Shown in pieces: positions 36,601 to 62,470 of a stretch of DNA of 64,000 bases. Every line of letters begins with the position of its first letter. Positions within the stretch are counted from its first letter, which is position 1. A program made the translations under genes and the position numbers. Source of the DNA: Mesostigma viride. Lineage: Eukaryota > Streptophyta > Mesostigmatophyceae > Mesostigmatales > Mesostigmataceae. The notes under the pieces are model-generated. The model had not been told where the DNA came from, ran no database searches, and saw only the letters and a list, made by a program, of their open reading frames with translations. Where the stretch lies: assembly GCA_009746045.1 (NCBI GenBank), contig RPFO01000079.1:223501-287500 (forward strand), given 5' to 3'.

Positions 36601-39600
36601 TCCGACGCGACGTCCACATGGCCCGCGCGCACCGCCGCCTTGAGCGCCGTGTCTGGAACGATGGCGACGAGTACACAGGCAAGGTACAAGCACCAGGTAG
36701 GGGGAGGGGGAGGGGGAGGCGCAGGTTACGGGTAGGGGGAGGAAGGGCCACCAGGACGTGTGGTGAGGCCGGGATGGGAGGGTGGCGTGGTCAGATGCCC
36801 AGCAACAGGTCGTTGGCAAAGGAGTGTTCGTGGGAGGGAGATTCGGGTGGACGAGGACGCAGCCCTTGTGTGTGTGTATATGTGTGTGTGTCTCGTGAAT
36901 GCTAATGCAAGGGCAGCTGCCCTCTTGTTCAGTGAAACATCGGCACCAAGGGCGCTGTGCATGTGCCAGCACATCAGCACAGGCAGGGTGCAACTGCCAA
37001 CTACAATAACAGCATAAGCCACACCAACAGCGTTGGGGAGCCACTTTGGCCGGATACCATGCGGCTCAAGCTGCGCCACGCGGTGGAGAAAATGCAGCAG
37101 CGCTTGGACAAGCCCAGGTATGTCGAACAAGCCACACCGGCAGCCAACCCGGCTTTCTCCCTCTGCAAGGACGACATCCGCGCAGTGTTGGAGGAGCAGG
37201 TTTCCTGGCCGCTGGCCGAGAAGCTGGCCTCGCTGAGCACGACGCTCAACACGGTGGAGGCCCGGGTCTCCAATGTGGAAACCAAGGTCGCCCACAAGCT
37301 CCAACCTCAGCTCATGGCGCTGCAGACCGCGACGCAGGCATCTGAGGCTCATGCCGCCCTTGTCTCTCGCCTAAACCAGGTGGAGGGCAAGTGCGGCCTG
37401 CTCGTTAAAACGCTAGAATCCATCACCGCCCACACCGAGGCCCTGGCCACACAGGTCCCGGCGATTGCAGCGCAGACAGCCACCATCGCAGCCCAGCCCA
37501 CTCGGCCGGGAGATGGTAGCCTCTCGCCGCACTCCTACGCGGACCTGCTGCGGTCAGCGACCGCCTCAACCACTGACGCCATCGCCACGAAACTCCAGGA
37601 GCTAGAGGACTTCCGCCAGGCAAAACAACGGGAGGCCACCGACCGCGCTCGCCGCGAGTGCCGAGTGGTGCTGCGTCGTTTCCCCCAGAAGCCAGGGGAG
37701 ACGGCAACCACTCTTGCCGACGAGCTCAAGGACCACCTTCTTACCCTCATGGGCCTGGTAGGTGATGTAGAACTGCGTGGGTGCCACCGCCTTCCCCACT
37801 CACGGGACAAGGCGGCTCCCCCACCAGTCATGCTCACCTTCCCCTCCCCTGAGGACAAGCAGCGGTTCCTTTCTCGTCGCAAGAGGTTGCACGACCTCAC
37901 CTGGACGCTGGACGACGACCTGACCCCCGCTCAGCAGCAGCAGCGACGCGACCTGTGGCCGGAATACCTCCACCACAAGCAGGATCCCCAGAAGCCCAAG
38001 GTGTACTGGAGGGGCGGGGTCCTGATGATCAACCACAAGATGTGGACGCCCCCTGCGGGCTAGATTAGCCCTAATGTTAGGAATGCGTAGCCTTGCCACC
38101 ATACCTAGTCACGTTCAACGCTAACGCACGGTACACAACCAGCCATAGCCTTAGCTTAGCTTAGCATTAGTACAGCCAGCCATGCTACGCCCAAGCTATG
38201 CTCCGCTTGCTTGCCCACGCTCCTTGCCATGACGTGCTCACGCGGGTCTTATTGCACCCACAGAATTTGCCGGATCGTCTATCGTGTCCTATTGCTGATG
38301 TGGCATGCCTCTGGCATGAAGGAGAAAGGGGGTCTCTGCCCTTTCTTCCTGTTGTGCATATACAGGGATTAAAAGCACTCCGGTGCTCCGTGACTCCCCA
38401 ACGGGAGCACGTGTTTAATTAATTAATTAATCAATGTCGAACACGGCAGCCACCACCACGAGGATGCCATCCCCTTGTCCCCTCATAACAGATGGCATTC
38501 ACCGCTAAGAAACCCACACGTCGTGGAGATCGCACTCAGGAGCACATGACTGCCACAGCCGCTCTCCTCACAATACCTGTGTAAAATACATAACAGGACA
38601 TGACTCCCAACAAGGAGTATCTGTTGCATGTCAACAAGCGAGCAGGAAGCATCGTCGGTCTTGGTGACAAGCAATACAGGACGCACCGTTGGTCTTGGTG
38701 ACAAGCAATAAAGGACGCACCGTCGGTCTTGGTGACAAGCAATAAAGGACGCACCGTTGGTCTTGGTGACAAGCAATAAAGGACGTACCGTCGGTATTGG
38801 TGACAAGCAATAAAGGACGCGCCGTTGGTCTTGGTGACAAGCAATAAAGGGCGCACCGTTGGTCTTGGTGACAAGCAATAAAGGACGCACCGTTGGTCTT
38901 GGTGACAAGCAATAAAGGACGCACCGTTGGTCTTGGTGACAAGCAATAAAGGACGCACCGTTGGTCTTGGTGACGTAGTCGACCCTGGCCCCATATTTGA
39001 GCAGAGCGCCCACTGCCGCCACCTGTCCCTTGGACGATGCGGCGATCAGGCTGGTCATGCCCTGCCTGCACGCCCACATCCCATGCAAGGCCGACACCGA
39101 GGAGACTCGACGCATTCAAGGGTGCCATGGCAGCAGCCACAGACAAAACATTCAAGGGCACCATGGCAGCAGCCACACACAAAACATTCAAGGGTGCCAT
39201 GGCAGCAGCCACACACAAAACATTCAAGGGTGCCATGGCAGCAGCCACACACAAAACATTCAAGGGCGCCATGGCAGCAGCCACAGACAAAACATTCAAG
39301 GGCGCCATGGCAGCAGCCACAGACAAAACATTCAAGGGTGCCATGGCAGCAGCCACAGACAAAACATTCAAGGGTGCCATGGCAGCAGCCACACACAAAA
39401 CATTCAAGGGCGCCATGGCAGCAGCCACAGACAAAACATTCAAGGGCGCCATGGCAGCAGCCACACACAAAACATTCAAGGGCGCCATGGCAGCAGCCAC
39501 AGACAAAACATTCAAGGGTGCCATGGCAGCAGCCACAGACAAAACATTCAAGGGCGCCATGGCAGCAGCCACAGACAAAACATTCAAGGGTGCCATGGCA

Positions 39601-41726
39601 GCAGCCACAGACAAAACATTCAAGGGCGCCATGGCAGCAGCCACACACAAAACATTCAAGGGCGCCATGGCAGCAGCCACAGACAAAACATTCAAGGGCG
39701 CCATGGCAGCAGCCACACACAAAACATTCAAGGGCGCCATGGCAGCAGCCACAGACAAAACATTCAAGGGTGCCATGGCAGCAGCCACAGACAAAACATT
39801 CAAGGGCGCCATGGCAGCAGCCACACACAAAACATTCAAGGGTGCCATGGCAGCAGCCACAGACAAAACATTCAAGGGTGCCATGGCAGCAGCCACAGAC
39901 AAATCGCGCGCAGGTTGCGTGCAGGGGAGGATAGATCCTGCCTGAGCGAGATTGGTGGGATGGTGCCTTGTGCGGCGCGGCCCCGACCCCATGCGGCGTG
40001 GCCCCAACCCCATGCGGCACAACCTTACCGATGCTGGCGCTTGCAACAGAAGTCGCCGCCACCACAGCCTGCCATAATATTGCTGTGCGCAACTTCCCCG
40101 TTAACTGGTTGAAGCATAAGCACAGTACAGCACGGAAACGCAGCTAACAAAAAATACCTGACAGAGGGAGTGGGGGTCACGTGATGGCAGCCATTGGTTC
40201 AGAAAGGCTGGAGGCACATAGCGGATATGTGCTTGCATCCGTCACACCCAAATGGGGGAGCATCAAGTATGACTGCGCTGTGGTCACCCCACCACTCTGC
40301 CACCCCACCACGCCATCCCGAGCGACAAATCCTCGCGTATCCTCCGCTTCTGTGCATGGCCACCCAGCACAGAGGCCCATGATCTATCATCCGCCCATGG
40401 GGTATGTCTATGACCGATGATCCCCCCATGGGGTAGGTCATGGAAGTGCCAGCTGGCCACATGTGCCAGCACCAACCCGCGGCAGCATGACATGTTGCTG
40501 CCCCGCCAAACCTACGCGTCGCTGCCCATCAACGCCATCATCCTTAGCCTGCCCACTACCACGTACGCATTTTCATAGTCCGGCCGCGCGCCCTTGGCCA
40601 GCAGCAGCTCCATGGCCGCCACCTGTCCCTTGGCGGCGGCGACCAGCAGCGCCGTGTGGTGCATGGAGGACTCGCGGTCAACGGTGGCGCCCAGCCGCAG
40701 CAGCATCTCCAGCGACTCGATCACGCCGTTGGCCGCAGAAACGATGAGCGCGGTGGCCGCCTGTTGGGGGGGGGGGGGGGCAACGCCGTGGTGGGAGGAA
40801 GGGAAGATGGAGGTAGCAGGGCACGAAGATGGCGGTGGCAATGTGTGGCCCACCATGGTGCAAGTGGGACCAAGACGTGCACGTGCGGACACGTGGGTGG
40901 CAGGTTGGCGCATGCCCGTATGTACGTAGTGGGAGACACGTCACTGGGTCACGATCCCTTACATGGCTCAAACCGTGTCTCGTCAGCGATAGTTGCCAAC
41001 TGTACTTGCCACCATGGGATGCTAGCAGCGCCGCCAACTGATTCGCCAGGGGTCATGACGCTAGCAAGCAGCTGACGCGGCTACGCGGACACAAGCAGTG
41101 CCATGTGGCAGCCCCGTCATGGCAGCCCCACGGTAGCAGCACTACCGCTAGACGCACACACCAGATGCACTAGGCATTTGCAATGGCAGCCTGTCTCAAG
41201 TATTGAATAAGGCTGGGAAATTGTTCAACGCCACAACGATTGACATGACGACGTTGTGAAGTCACCAACCTTCGAGGTTTCCAGGTCAACTTTTGCGCCA
41301 TGCTTCACTAGGCTTGCGATGCTGTCCACATTCCCGACCACGCTGGCGGCCAGTAGGGGTGTGACGCCGTCCGCATCCTCGTAATCGGGCTGCAGGTGGG
41401 ATGAGCATGACATGACGAGTTGAGCAAACGTGCATGAAACATCGTAGTTGAGATGGGCGAAGACTGGTTGCCGGCGTTACTTTACAAAATGGCACCGGCA
41501 TCAAGGGCGAAACTGTGTGCTTTGCAATTGGCGGATGCACGCGTGAGGAATGCACGTCTTGTGACACGTGATAAGATCTCACCATAATGTCTTTCTGCGC
41601 CAGTAGCTCATTTACTTTCTTCATACGGGCAACGGGGTCCAGAGCCGTGTCGCCACACACTGCAATAAGCGCGGCCGCATTCTCTTTGGCGGAGGCGCCA
41701 CTCGCAGCCCAGCCAAAAAAATTCAT
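13312..41726 (-). CDS. Giant ankyrin-repeat protein, 28 exons, about 1866 residues
   Basis: The ATG at 41724-41726 opens [20 protein letters not shown]; the stop TGA is at 13312-13314. Twenty-eight exons sum to 5601 nt (1866 codons plus stop) and chain in phase throughout. The product is almost wholly ankyrin repeats of about 33 residues (xDxxGxTPLMxAAxxGxxxxxxxLLxxGAxxx). Many introns split a repeat, and splicing restores the consensus (for example [20 protein letters not shown] and [12 protein letters not shown]). No signal peptide, membrane segment or enzymatic domain is visible, so the role is probably protein-protein interaction, with partner and location unknown. The C-terminus (about 90 residues after the last repeat) is Ala/Glu/Leu-rich and may be helical. 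Only the exon 12/13 junction lacks a canonical donor. The introns hold most of the window's minisatellites and one antisense retroelement. It could be annotated as several genes, but the unbroken phase argues for one. Confidence 0.85.
17434..18056 (-). repeat. 7-bp (GTCCCCC)n minisatellite in ankyrin intron 25
   Basis: The array is dominated by gtccccc units with variants such as ccccat and runs of 8-12 C. On the transcribed (minus) sense it reads GGGGGAC repeats, a dense run of G-tracts. It creates spurious Gly/Arg/Thr/Asp frames on the minus strand. A short related patch lies at 17053-17092. Confidence 0.95.
19300..19517 (-). repeat. 45-bp duplication of the exon 23 donor region plus older degenerate copies
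   Basis: The segment around cctcacctttggcgttgcg is repeated with 45-bp spacing (donor positions about 19471 and 19516). Weaker copies continue down to about 19330. Each recent copy contains the end of exon 23 (RNAK) and its GT donor. Confidence 0.8.
20474..21096 (+). repeat. 8-bp (CACAGACG / CACAGATG) array in ankyrin intron 21
   Basis: It holds about 78 units. From about 20590 to 20860 almost all are cacagacg; from about 20860 to 21096 almost all are cacagatg. It ends about 17 bp upstream (gene sense) of the exon 22 acceptor at 20458-20460, so intron 21 runs from this array into the splice site. It yields open frames in several phases that are not genes. Confidence 0.95.
21538..21747 (+). 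repeat. 19-bp minisatellite, about 11 copies, ankyrin intron 21
   Basis: The unit is of the type ccttcaaggttcaaaggta, with a common variant ending aaatgca. It lies in the same intron as the 8-bp array. Confidence 0.9.
22358..31708 (-). CDS. Ankyrin gene exons 12-20
   Basis: Exons: 31585-31708, 30948-31035, 28348-28470, 27429-27878, 26642-26766, 25636-25767, 24426-24593, 23524-23610 and 22358-22576. Products include [19 protein letters not shown] (12), [19 protein letters not shown] (13), [19 protein letters not shown] (14), [15 protein letters not shown] with an insert rich in Glu/Asp/Pro before [19 protein letters not shown] (15), [19 protein letters not shown] (16), [19 protein letters not shown] (17), [19 protein letters not shown] (18), [19 protein letters not shown] (19) and [19 protein letters not shown] (20). 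The end of exon 12 is set by frame (after ...GATALIE) because no GT is present there. Exon 15 holds the longest non-ankyrin linker. Confidence 0.8.
23230..23560 (-). repeat. 35-bp minisatellite seeded by exon 19 donor, about 9 copies
   Basis: Each 35-bp unit contains, in gene sense, the end of exon 19 (GTANTALLE-like) plus GTGAGAC, that is, the 5' splice site. The first junction (23524) is the one in frame; the other copies lie downstream in intron 19. Confidence 0.9.
24601..24705 (+). repeat. (TG)n microsatellite next to exon 18 acceptor
   Basis: A run of about 35 TG dinucleotides with gcgcgc ends lies immediately upstream (gene sense) of the exon 18 acceptor at 24594-24596. Confidence 0.95.
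26246..26485 (+). repeat. 36-bp minisatellite, about 6-7 copies, ankyrin intron 16
   Basis: The unit carries ctggactaactgcttagccc and cagacaaactgccgg segments. The array lies between exon 16 (26642) and exon 17 (25767). Confidence 0.9.
29345..29540 (+). repeat. About 35-bp repeat, 5 copies, ankyrin intron 13
   Basis: The block ccccagatagccctccctt recurs at about 29391, 29424, 29460, 29495 and 29529 (spacing 33-36 bp). It directly abuts the 37-bp array. Confidence 0.85.
29541..30838 (+). repeat. 37-bp minisatellite, about 35 copies, ankyrin intron 13
   Basis: The unit contains acgcacgccatcgaacctaa and aatctaacccaccagca. The variable positions (c/t in catcgaa/cattgaa, a/g in caccaac/cagcaac, taaccc/tatccc/taactc) combine into higher-order blocks of several units. 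Copies are directly contiguous with no spacers. Confidence 0.95.
30916..30970 (-). repeat. 31-bp duplication of the exon 13 donor
   Basis: The 25-bp stretch starting cctgtctctcggtgcatgtt occurs at 30916 and 30947. In gene sense it is ENMHRETG plus a GT donor. Only the first donor (exon end at 30948) is in frame with exon 14. Confidence 0.85.
32997..41726 (-). CDS. Ankyrin gene exons 1-11
   Basis: Exons in transcription order: 41583-41726, 41270-41389, 40567-40760, 38959-39065, 36561-36652, 35806-35931, 34941-35124, 34113-34239, 33764-33902, 33551-33571 and 32997-33112. Joined products include [19 protein letters not shown] (exon 2), [19 protein letters not shown] (3), [19 protein letters not shown] (4), [19 protein letters not shown] (5), [19 protein letters not shown] (6), [19 protein letters not shown] (7), [19 protein letters not shown] (8), [19 protein letters not shown] (9), a 21-nt microexon IMRLHHA (10) and [19 protein letters not shown] (11). 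Each has AG acceptor and GT donor. Exon 1 precedes the repeats and is not ankyrin-like. The microexon is the least certain. Confidence 0.8.
33683..33800 (-). repeat. 68-bp duplication of the exon 9 3' end and donor
   Basis: The cgcaccggcgcgcccagcga segment is at 33691 and 33759. The downstream (gene-sense) copy repeats the SLGAP|gtgcgt junction inside intron 9 with several substitutions. Confidence 0.85.
36395..36502 (+). repeat. 15-bp direct repeat (gagcaccccttcac-like), about 7 copies, ankyrin intron 5
   Basis: Units alternate gagcaccccttca and gagcacccgttca with c/t changes. The array lies just 3' (gene sense) of exon 5. Confidence 0.8.
37059..38063 (+). CDS. L1-type ORF1 protein (retroelement RNA-binding chaperone), intact
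   Basis: The ATG at 37059 gives 334 residues ending WTPPAG; the frame is open further upstream without an ATG. Residues about 45-130 are heptad-like ([38 protein letters not shown]), a probable coiled coil for trimerisation. At about 206-285 is an RRM-like segment ([45 protein letters not shown]). A C-terminal domain follows ([38 protein letters not shown]). This coiled-coil/RRM/CTD order is that of L1 ORF1p (Transposase_22 family), which coats element RNA. Copy 1 (7.8-11 kb) shares the last two domains. Whether it is expressed cannot be told. Confidence 0.75.
   Translation: MRLKLRHAVEKMQQRLDKPRYVEQATPAANPAFSLCKDDIRAVLEEQVSWPLAEKLASLSTTLNTVEARVSNVETKVAHKLQPQLMALQTATQASEAHAALVSRLNQVEGKCGLLVKTLESITAHTEALATQVPAIAAQTATIAAQPTRPGDGSLSPHSYADLLRSATASTTDAIATKLQELEDFRQAKQREATDRARRECRVVLRRFPQKPGETATTLADELKDHLLTLMGLVGDVELRGCHRLPHSRDKAAPPPVMLTFPSPEDKQRFLSRRKRLHDLTWTLDDDLTPAQQQQRRDLWPEYLHHKQDPQKPKVYWRGGVLMINHKMWTPPAG
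38394..38433 (+). other. Retroposon 3' hairpin (CTCCC-CAAC-GGGAG) and TTAA-rich tail
   Basis: This is the clearest example of the 3'-terminal signature shared by elements at 6.55, 7.46, 43.08 and 61.17 kb. It is a 5-bp stem with a CAAC-type loop, followed within about 10 nt by TTAATT repeats. Confidence 0.75.
38645..38975 (-). repeat. 34-bp minisatellite seeded by exon 4 donor, about 10 copies
   Basis: In gene sense each unit reads ...ACCAAGACCAACG|GTGCGTCC..., the end of exon 4 (TKTN) and its 5' splice site. The exon uses the first junction (38959); about nine more identical or nearly identical donors follow in intron 4. Confidence 0.9.
39116..39905 (+). repeat. 36-bp minisatellite, about 22 copies, ankyrin intron 3
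   Basis: The unit contains gccatggcagcagccaca and gacaaaacattcaaggg. Two binary sites vary (cacaga/cacaca and ggcgcc/ggtgcc). The length is a multiple of 3, so all six frames give periodic open frames; these are not genes. Confidence 0.95.
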
Positions 41727-42586
41727 GGCGTATAGATTGCCCCTTTCTTGCTAGTTGCAGTTAACAAAGCGACACACGATGCGACCCTTCCTCAACATGC
41801 TGCCATTTATCTGCCAGGTTTGTAGGTTCCTGCGCGGTTGATTTGATAGATTGGTGCACGCAATTAAATTCGAAAGCCTTGCAGCAACAACCGTAAGGTA
41901 TCCTACATTGTCAATCCCAGACGGAACCGAAGAAAAGAACGCCAGCTTATGGCATGCCAGATATGCCTGTACCCCGGCAATTAGCTAATTACTTCAAAAA
42001 TCAGCTGCTCTTGCATTTGTCTCCGAATAATTCTGCTGCATTTTCATGCAATTTACTAATGTCATTGTGAGTTCGCGGACATTACATCCAATTTTAATGC
42101 TGGTACTGGCAGACACAATGGCACGTGGCAGGCACAGACTCAACGCCCCGACTCTACTCCGTAGCGTTGGGGTTGTTTAAATCCATGATTCTCGTACCAT
42201 GCTCGTACTTGGCTTTTTCCAAGCAAGTTGCTCGCCCAAGCAAATCTCTGCTGCCCATGTGCGGCGTGGGCAACAACAACAATGGCCAATCCTTTTCTAG
42301 AAAGCACCACGGTCCCATATTAACAGTACAGGTTCTGCACGACCATTGGCTAATAATCCTACTCAAAAATAGTTAAGAAGAGATGTTCAAGAATCAAGAT
42401 CAGGAATCAATGTGGCAAGCCGGGTGCAAACGTAAGAATATCAGGCCTCATCCAAAAGCAAGGCTTTTTTATGCAGCTGTGACGTCGCAATCGCTACACA
42501 ATTCACGCAGGAGGCCGCATCGCGCTGATTACAATTGCATTCATCACCGGTATCAAGTGCGGATATAATTCGGTGGAAGTTGGAAA
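41727..42586. promoter_or_regulatory. Divergent intergenic region between ankyrin gene and CYP97C
   Basis: It is 860 bp between two ATGs facing away from each other, and it must hold both 5' UTRs and promoters. It is A/T-richer than the exons. A TATA-like ggatataatt lies at about 42561-42570, but so close to the CYP97C ATG that it is probably not a core promoter. No conserved element can be named with confidence. Confidence 0.5.
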
Positions 42587-60421
<17,835 letters not shown>

Positions 60422-60947
60422 GAGCACATGCCCTCTGGCGATGCTGCTTGGTGTCTCTTAATGAGCCATGCACCTAGATTCAGGGAAATGTTTGTGCCAC
60501 GGTCATGTGCGTGCACAGGTAGCTGAAATGTCCAACACATGGAATGTCCAGCAAGTAGTACCACCAAGTAGTCCAGCAAGTGGTACTAGTAGTAATGTCC
60601 AGCAAGTAGTACTAATACATCGCTTCAATGGGAAGACCACCGCACAACAGAACACGCTGAAGCTCCTAATTATCACCAACAGTCCTGATCACTACAGCTT
60701 TGATCGCCGATCAAGGAGACATGATGCCCTCGTGCTTGTTGACCCTAACATTCAATTTTAAGATCAGATTTCGTTGAAAAGAGGCATCAGCTCTCTGAAG
60801 CTTCAATATTTTCCACCAGCTGTAATTTTGAGTGTTGCTCCTCACAGTGATGGGATACAAGGTTGTGGGCATATGCATGCATGTACACACGCGCTGTAAC
60901 ATGGGAACATTCCGAAGAGGTGTGTTAAAAGTTGAATAAACCAACTA
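60422..60947 (+). terminator. CYP97C 3' UTR and polyadenylation region
   Basis: Two TGTAA motifs (60821-60825 and 60895-60899), the usual chlorophyte polyadenylation signal, lie 400-480 bp after the stop. A small array of [15 protein letters not shown] repeats is at about 60550-60612. The actual cleavage site cannot be decided from sequence alone. Confidence 0.45.
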
Positions 60948-62352
60948 CAGTCATTCCCGCGTTAAGTTACAACTCTTAAGGTTACGTTCCCGCGTTAAGT
61001 TACGACGCCGAAGTGTGGGCGGCGACCCGGTGCCATCGTAACTTAACGCGGTATTGAGCCAAACTGTAGGCGTCAGGCTACTTTTGGCTGCGGAGGAGGC
61101 GGCCGTTTTTGGCCTAGTCCGGACGTCCGGACTCCGGAATAATTAATTAATTAATTAGACTCGTGCTCCCGCTGGGGAGTCACGGAGCATTAACCCCGAT
61201 GGATGGATGGGTGGGTGCAAACAGTCCTACCGGTCTAAGCTATCTACATCAGCTACCTACGACATCTATCTAACAGCATTACTAACTACAACATCTATCT
61301 ATACAGCACTGGCGTGCCTCCCACGGGCTTGCACACGCGGGCGCTTCCCCGCAGGGGGGGGCTCGTTGTCCTCTATGACCTGGGCCCACTTGGCCTTGTC
61401 CATCATCTTCTTCCAAATCACGGAGAGGCCTAGGCCCCCCATGTCCTCTACTAGCTGTTCTTTGAAGGTGCGGGCCTTGCGGCGTCTAACATCACTGGGC
61501 CCGGCCCACGTCAGGAGGTGCCGGCCAGGCTGAGCTGGTCGCAGTCCTGCGGGGGGGCCACGTGAGGTGTCTACCTGGTTGGTGCGAGCTAGGTGCCCTA
61601 CGAGCTGCAGGCGCCGCTGCTTAATGGTGCTGGTGATATAAGGCATGCCCTGGTACAGGTCCTCATTGCGGACATGAGCAGCATATCCTACTCTGAAAAT
61701 GGAACGCAGCATGTTGGTGACCGCGCCGTCCAGCTTGCGGGCCAGGTCGGCGGTGAGGGTCCACGTCTCGGCCCCATACGTGAGAACAGGAAGGACGAGG
61801 ACCTTGAACACTCCGGAATAGGGGACCCGCTATGCTGATAGCTAAGTGAGACGACTCTATCTAACTAAGATTGTGATGTTACAGTTTGTATAGATAGCTG
61901 AATAGGCCATGCTGAATGCTCCACTTATTAATTAGTGGTAATAAGGCCGAGCTCGGCAGGAAACCCGGATTTCCGGAACACAGAACACTGCGTTACCGAA
62001 CATAGCTGGCGCCAGGCTACGGCAGGATGAACAGCTCAGCCGGATCTGAACTGAGGTGAACTAGCAAAGTCGCAGCTGCGCATCCTTGCTATCAGCCTAT
62101 CACCAGAGCATCCCGCAGCGCCAAGCAAGCCTAGCTCGCCGCATCCAGAAATGGTACGAAATCCCGTACTTTGAGCGCCCTTGATGCTGCAGCTGAATCG
62201 AGCTTGACGAGAGCTGTCGAGTGCCGAAGAAGTCCGTCAGAGTAGGAGGGGATGGGCTGCTAGCCTAATTCTACCGTTAAGTTACGTTCCCGCATTTTAA
62301 GTTACGACGCCCAGAATTTGGCGGCGATCGTAAATTAACGCGGGAATGACTG
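60948..62352. mobile_element. TA-flanked DNA transposon with CAGTCATTCCCGCGTTAA inverted termini (Tc1/mariner-pogo-like), non-autonomous
   Basis: Both ends begin CAGTCATTCCCGCGTTAA and then differ by one base over about 23 nt. TA flanks each side (60946-60947 and 62353-62354). Subterminal copies of cgttaagttacg in both orientations make each end self-complementary (about 60988-61053 and 62275-62343). TA targets with CAGT-starting TIRs are typical of Tc1/mariner and pogo elements. No transposase is encoded. A 668-bp LINE sits inside. Alternatively the left end is itself a complete foldback MITE of about 120 bp (a weak ACTG-TA end lies near 61063-61068). Confidence 0.65.
61142..61809 (-). mobile_element. 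5'-truncated LINE with 11-bp target duplication
   Basis: The 11-mer actccggaata is at 61131-61141 and 61810-61820. The insert reads on the minus strand from the truncated 5' end into a LINE ORF2 C-terminus (61809-61299: LVLPVLTYGAETWTLTADLA, NEDLYQGMPYITSTIKQRR, VGHLARTNQVDTS, ending GRHASAV). It has a hairpin (61166-61179) and an AATTAATTAATTAATT tail (61142-61157). This is the classic product of target-primed reverse transcription with 5' truncation. It is nested in the TA-flanked DNA element and is therefore younger. Confidence 0.88.
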
Positions 62353-62470
62353 TAGCAACTTTGAACATAGATGTCTCTATTATTATGTATCTCATGTAGC
62401 TAGCTATGTGTATCTAAATGCACTCATATAATGCTCCTTGGCCAACGGGGCGTCAGTTGTGTGTAGTATA

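Larger units (their letters stand above)
36920..38433 (+). mobile_element. ORF1-only non-LTR element, copy 2, antisense in ankyrin intron 4
   Basis: It contains one intact L1-type ORF1 (next entry), a 3' region of about 330 bp, a hairpin at 38394-38407 (CTCCC-CAAC-GGGAG) inside a longer pairing (gtgctcc...ggagcac), and a TTAATTAATTAATTAAT tail at about 38414-38431. No reverse transcriptase or endonuclease is encoded. The 5' limit is approximate, and I could not identify a target duplication. Orientation is opposite to the host gene. Confidence 0.7.

Noticed and set aside
38997-40112. Long frames of Lys-Thr-Phe-Lys-Gly or His-Gly-Ser-Ser-His repeats and their minus-strand counterparts
   Set aside because: The 36-bp minisatellite has a length divisible by 3 and is open in several frames on both strands. 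It lies in an intron of the ankyrin gene.
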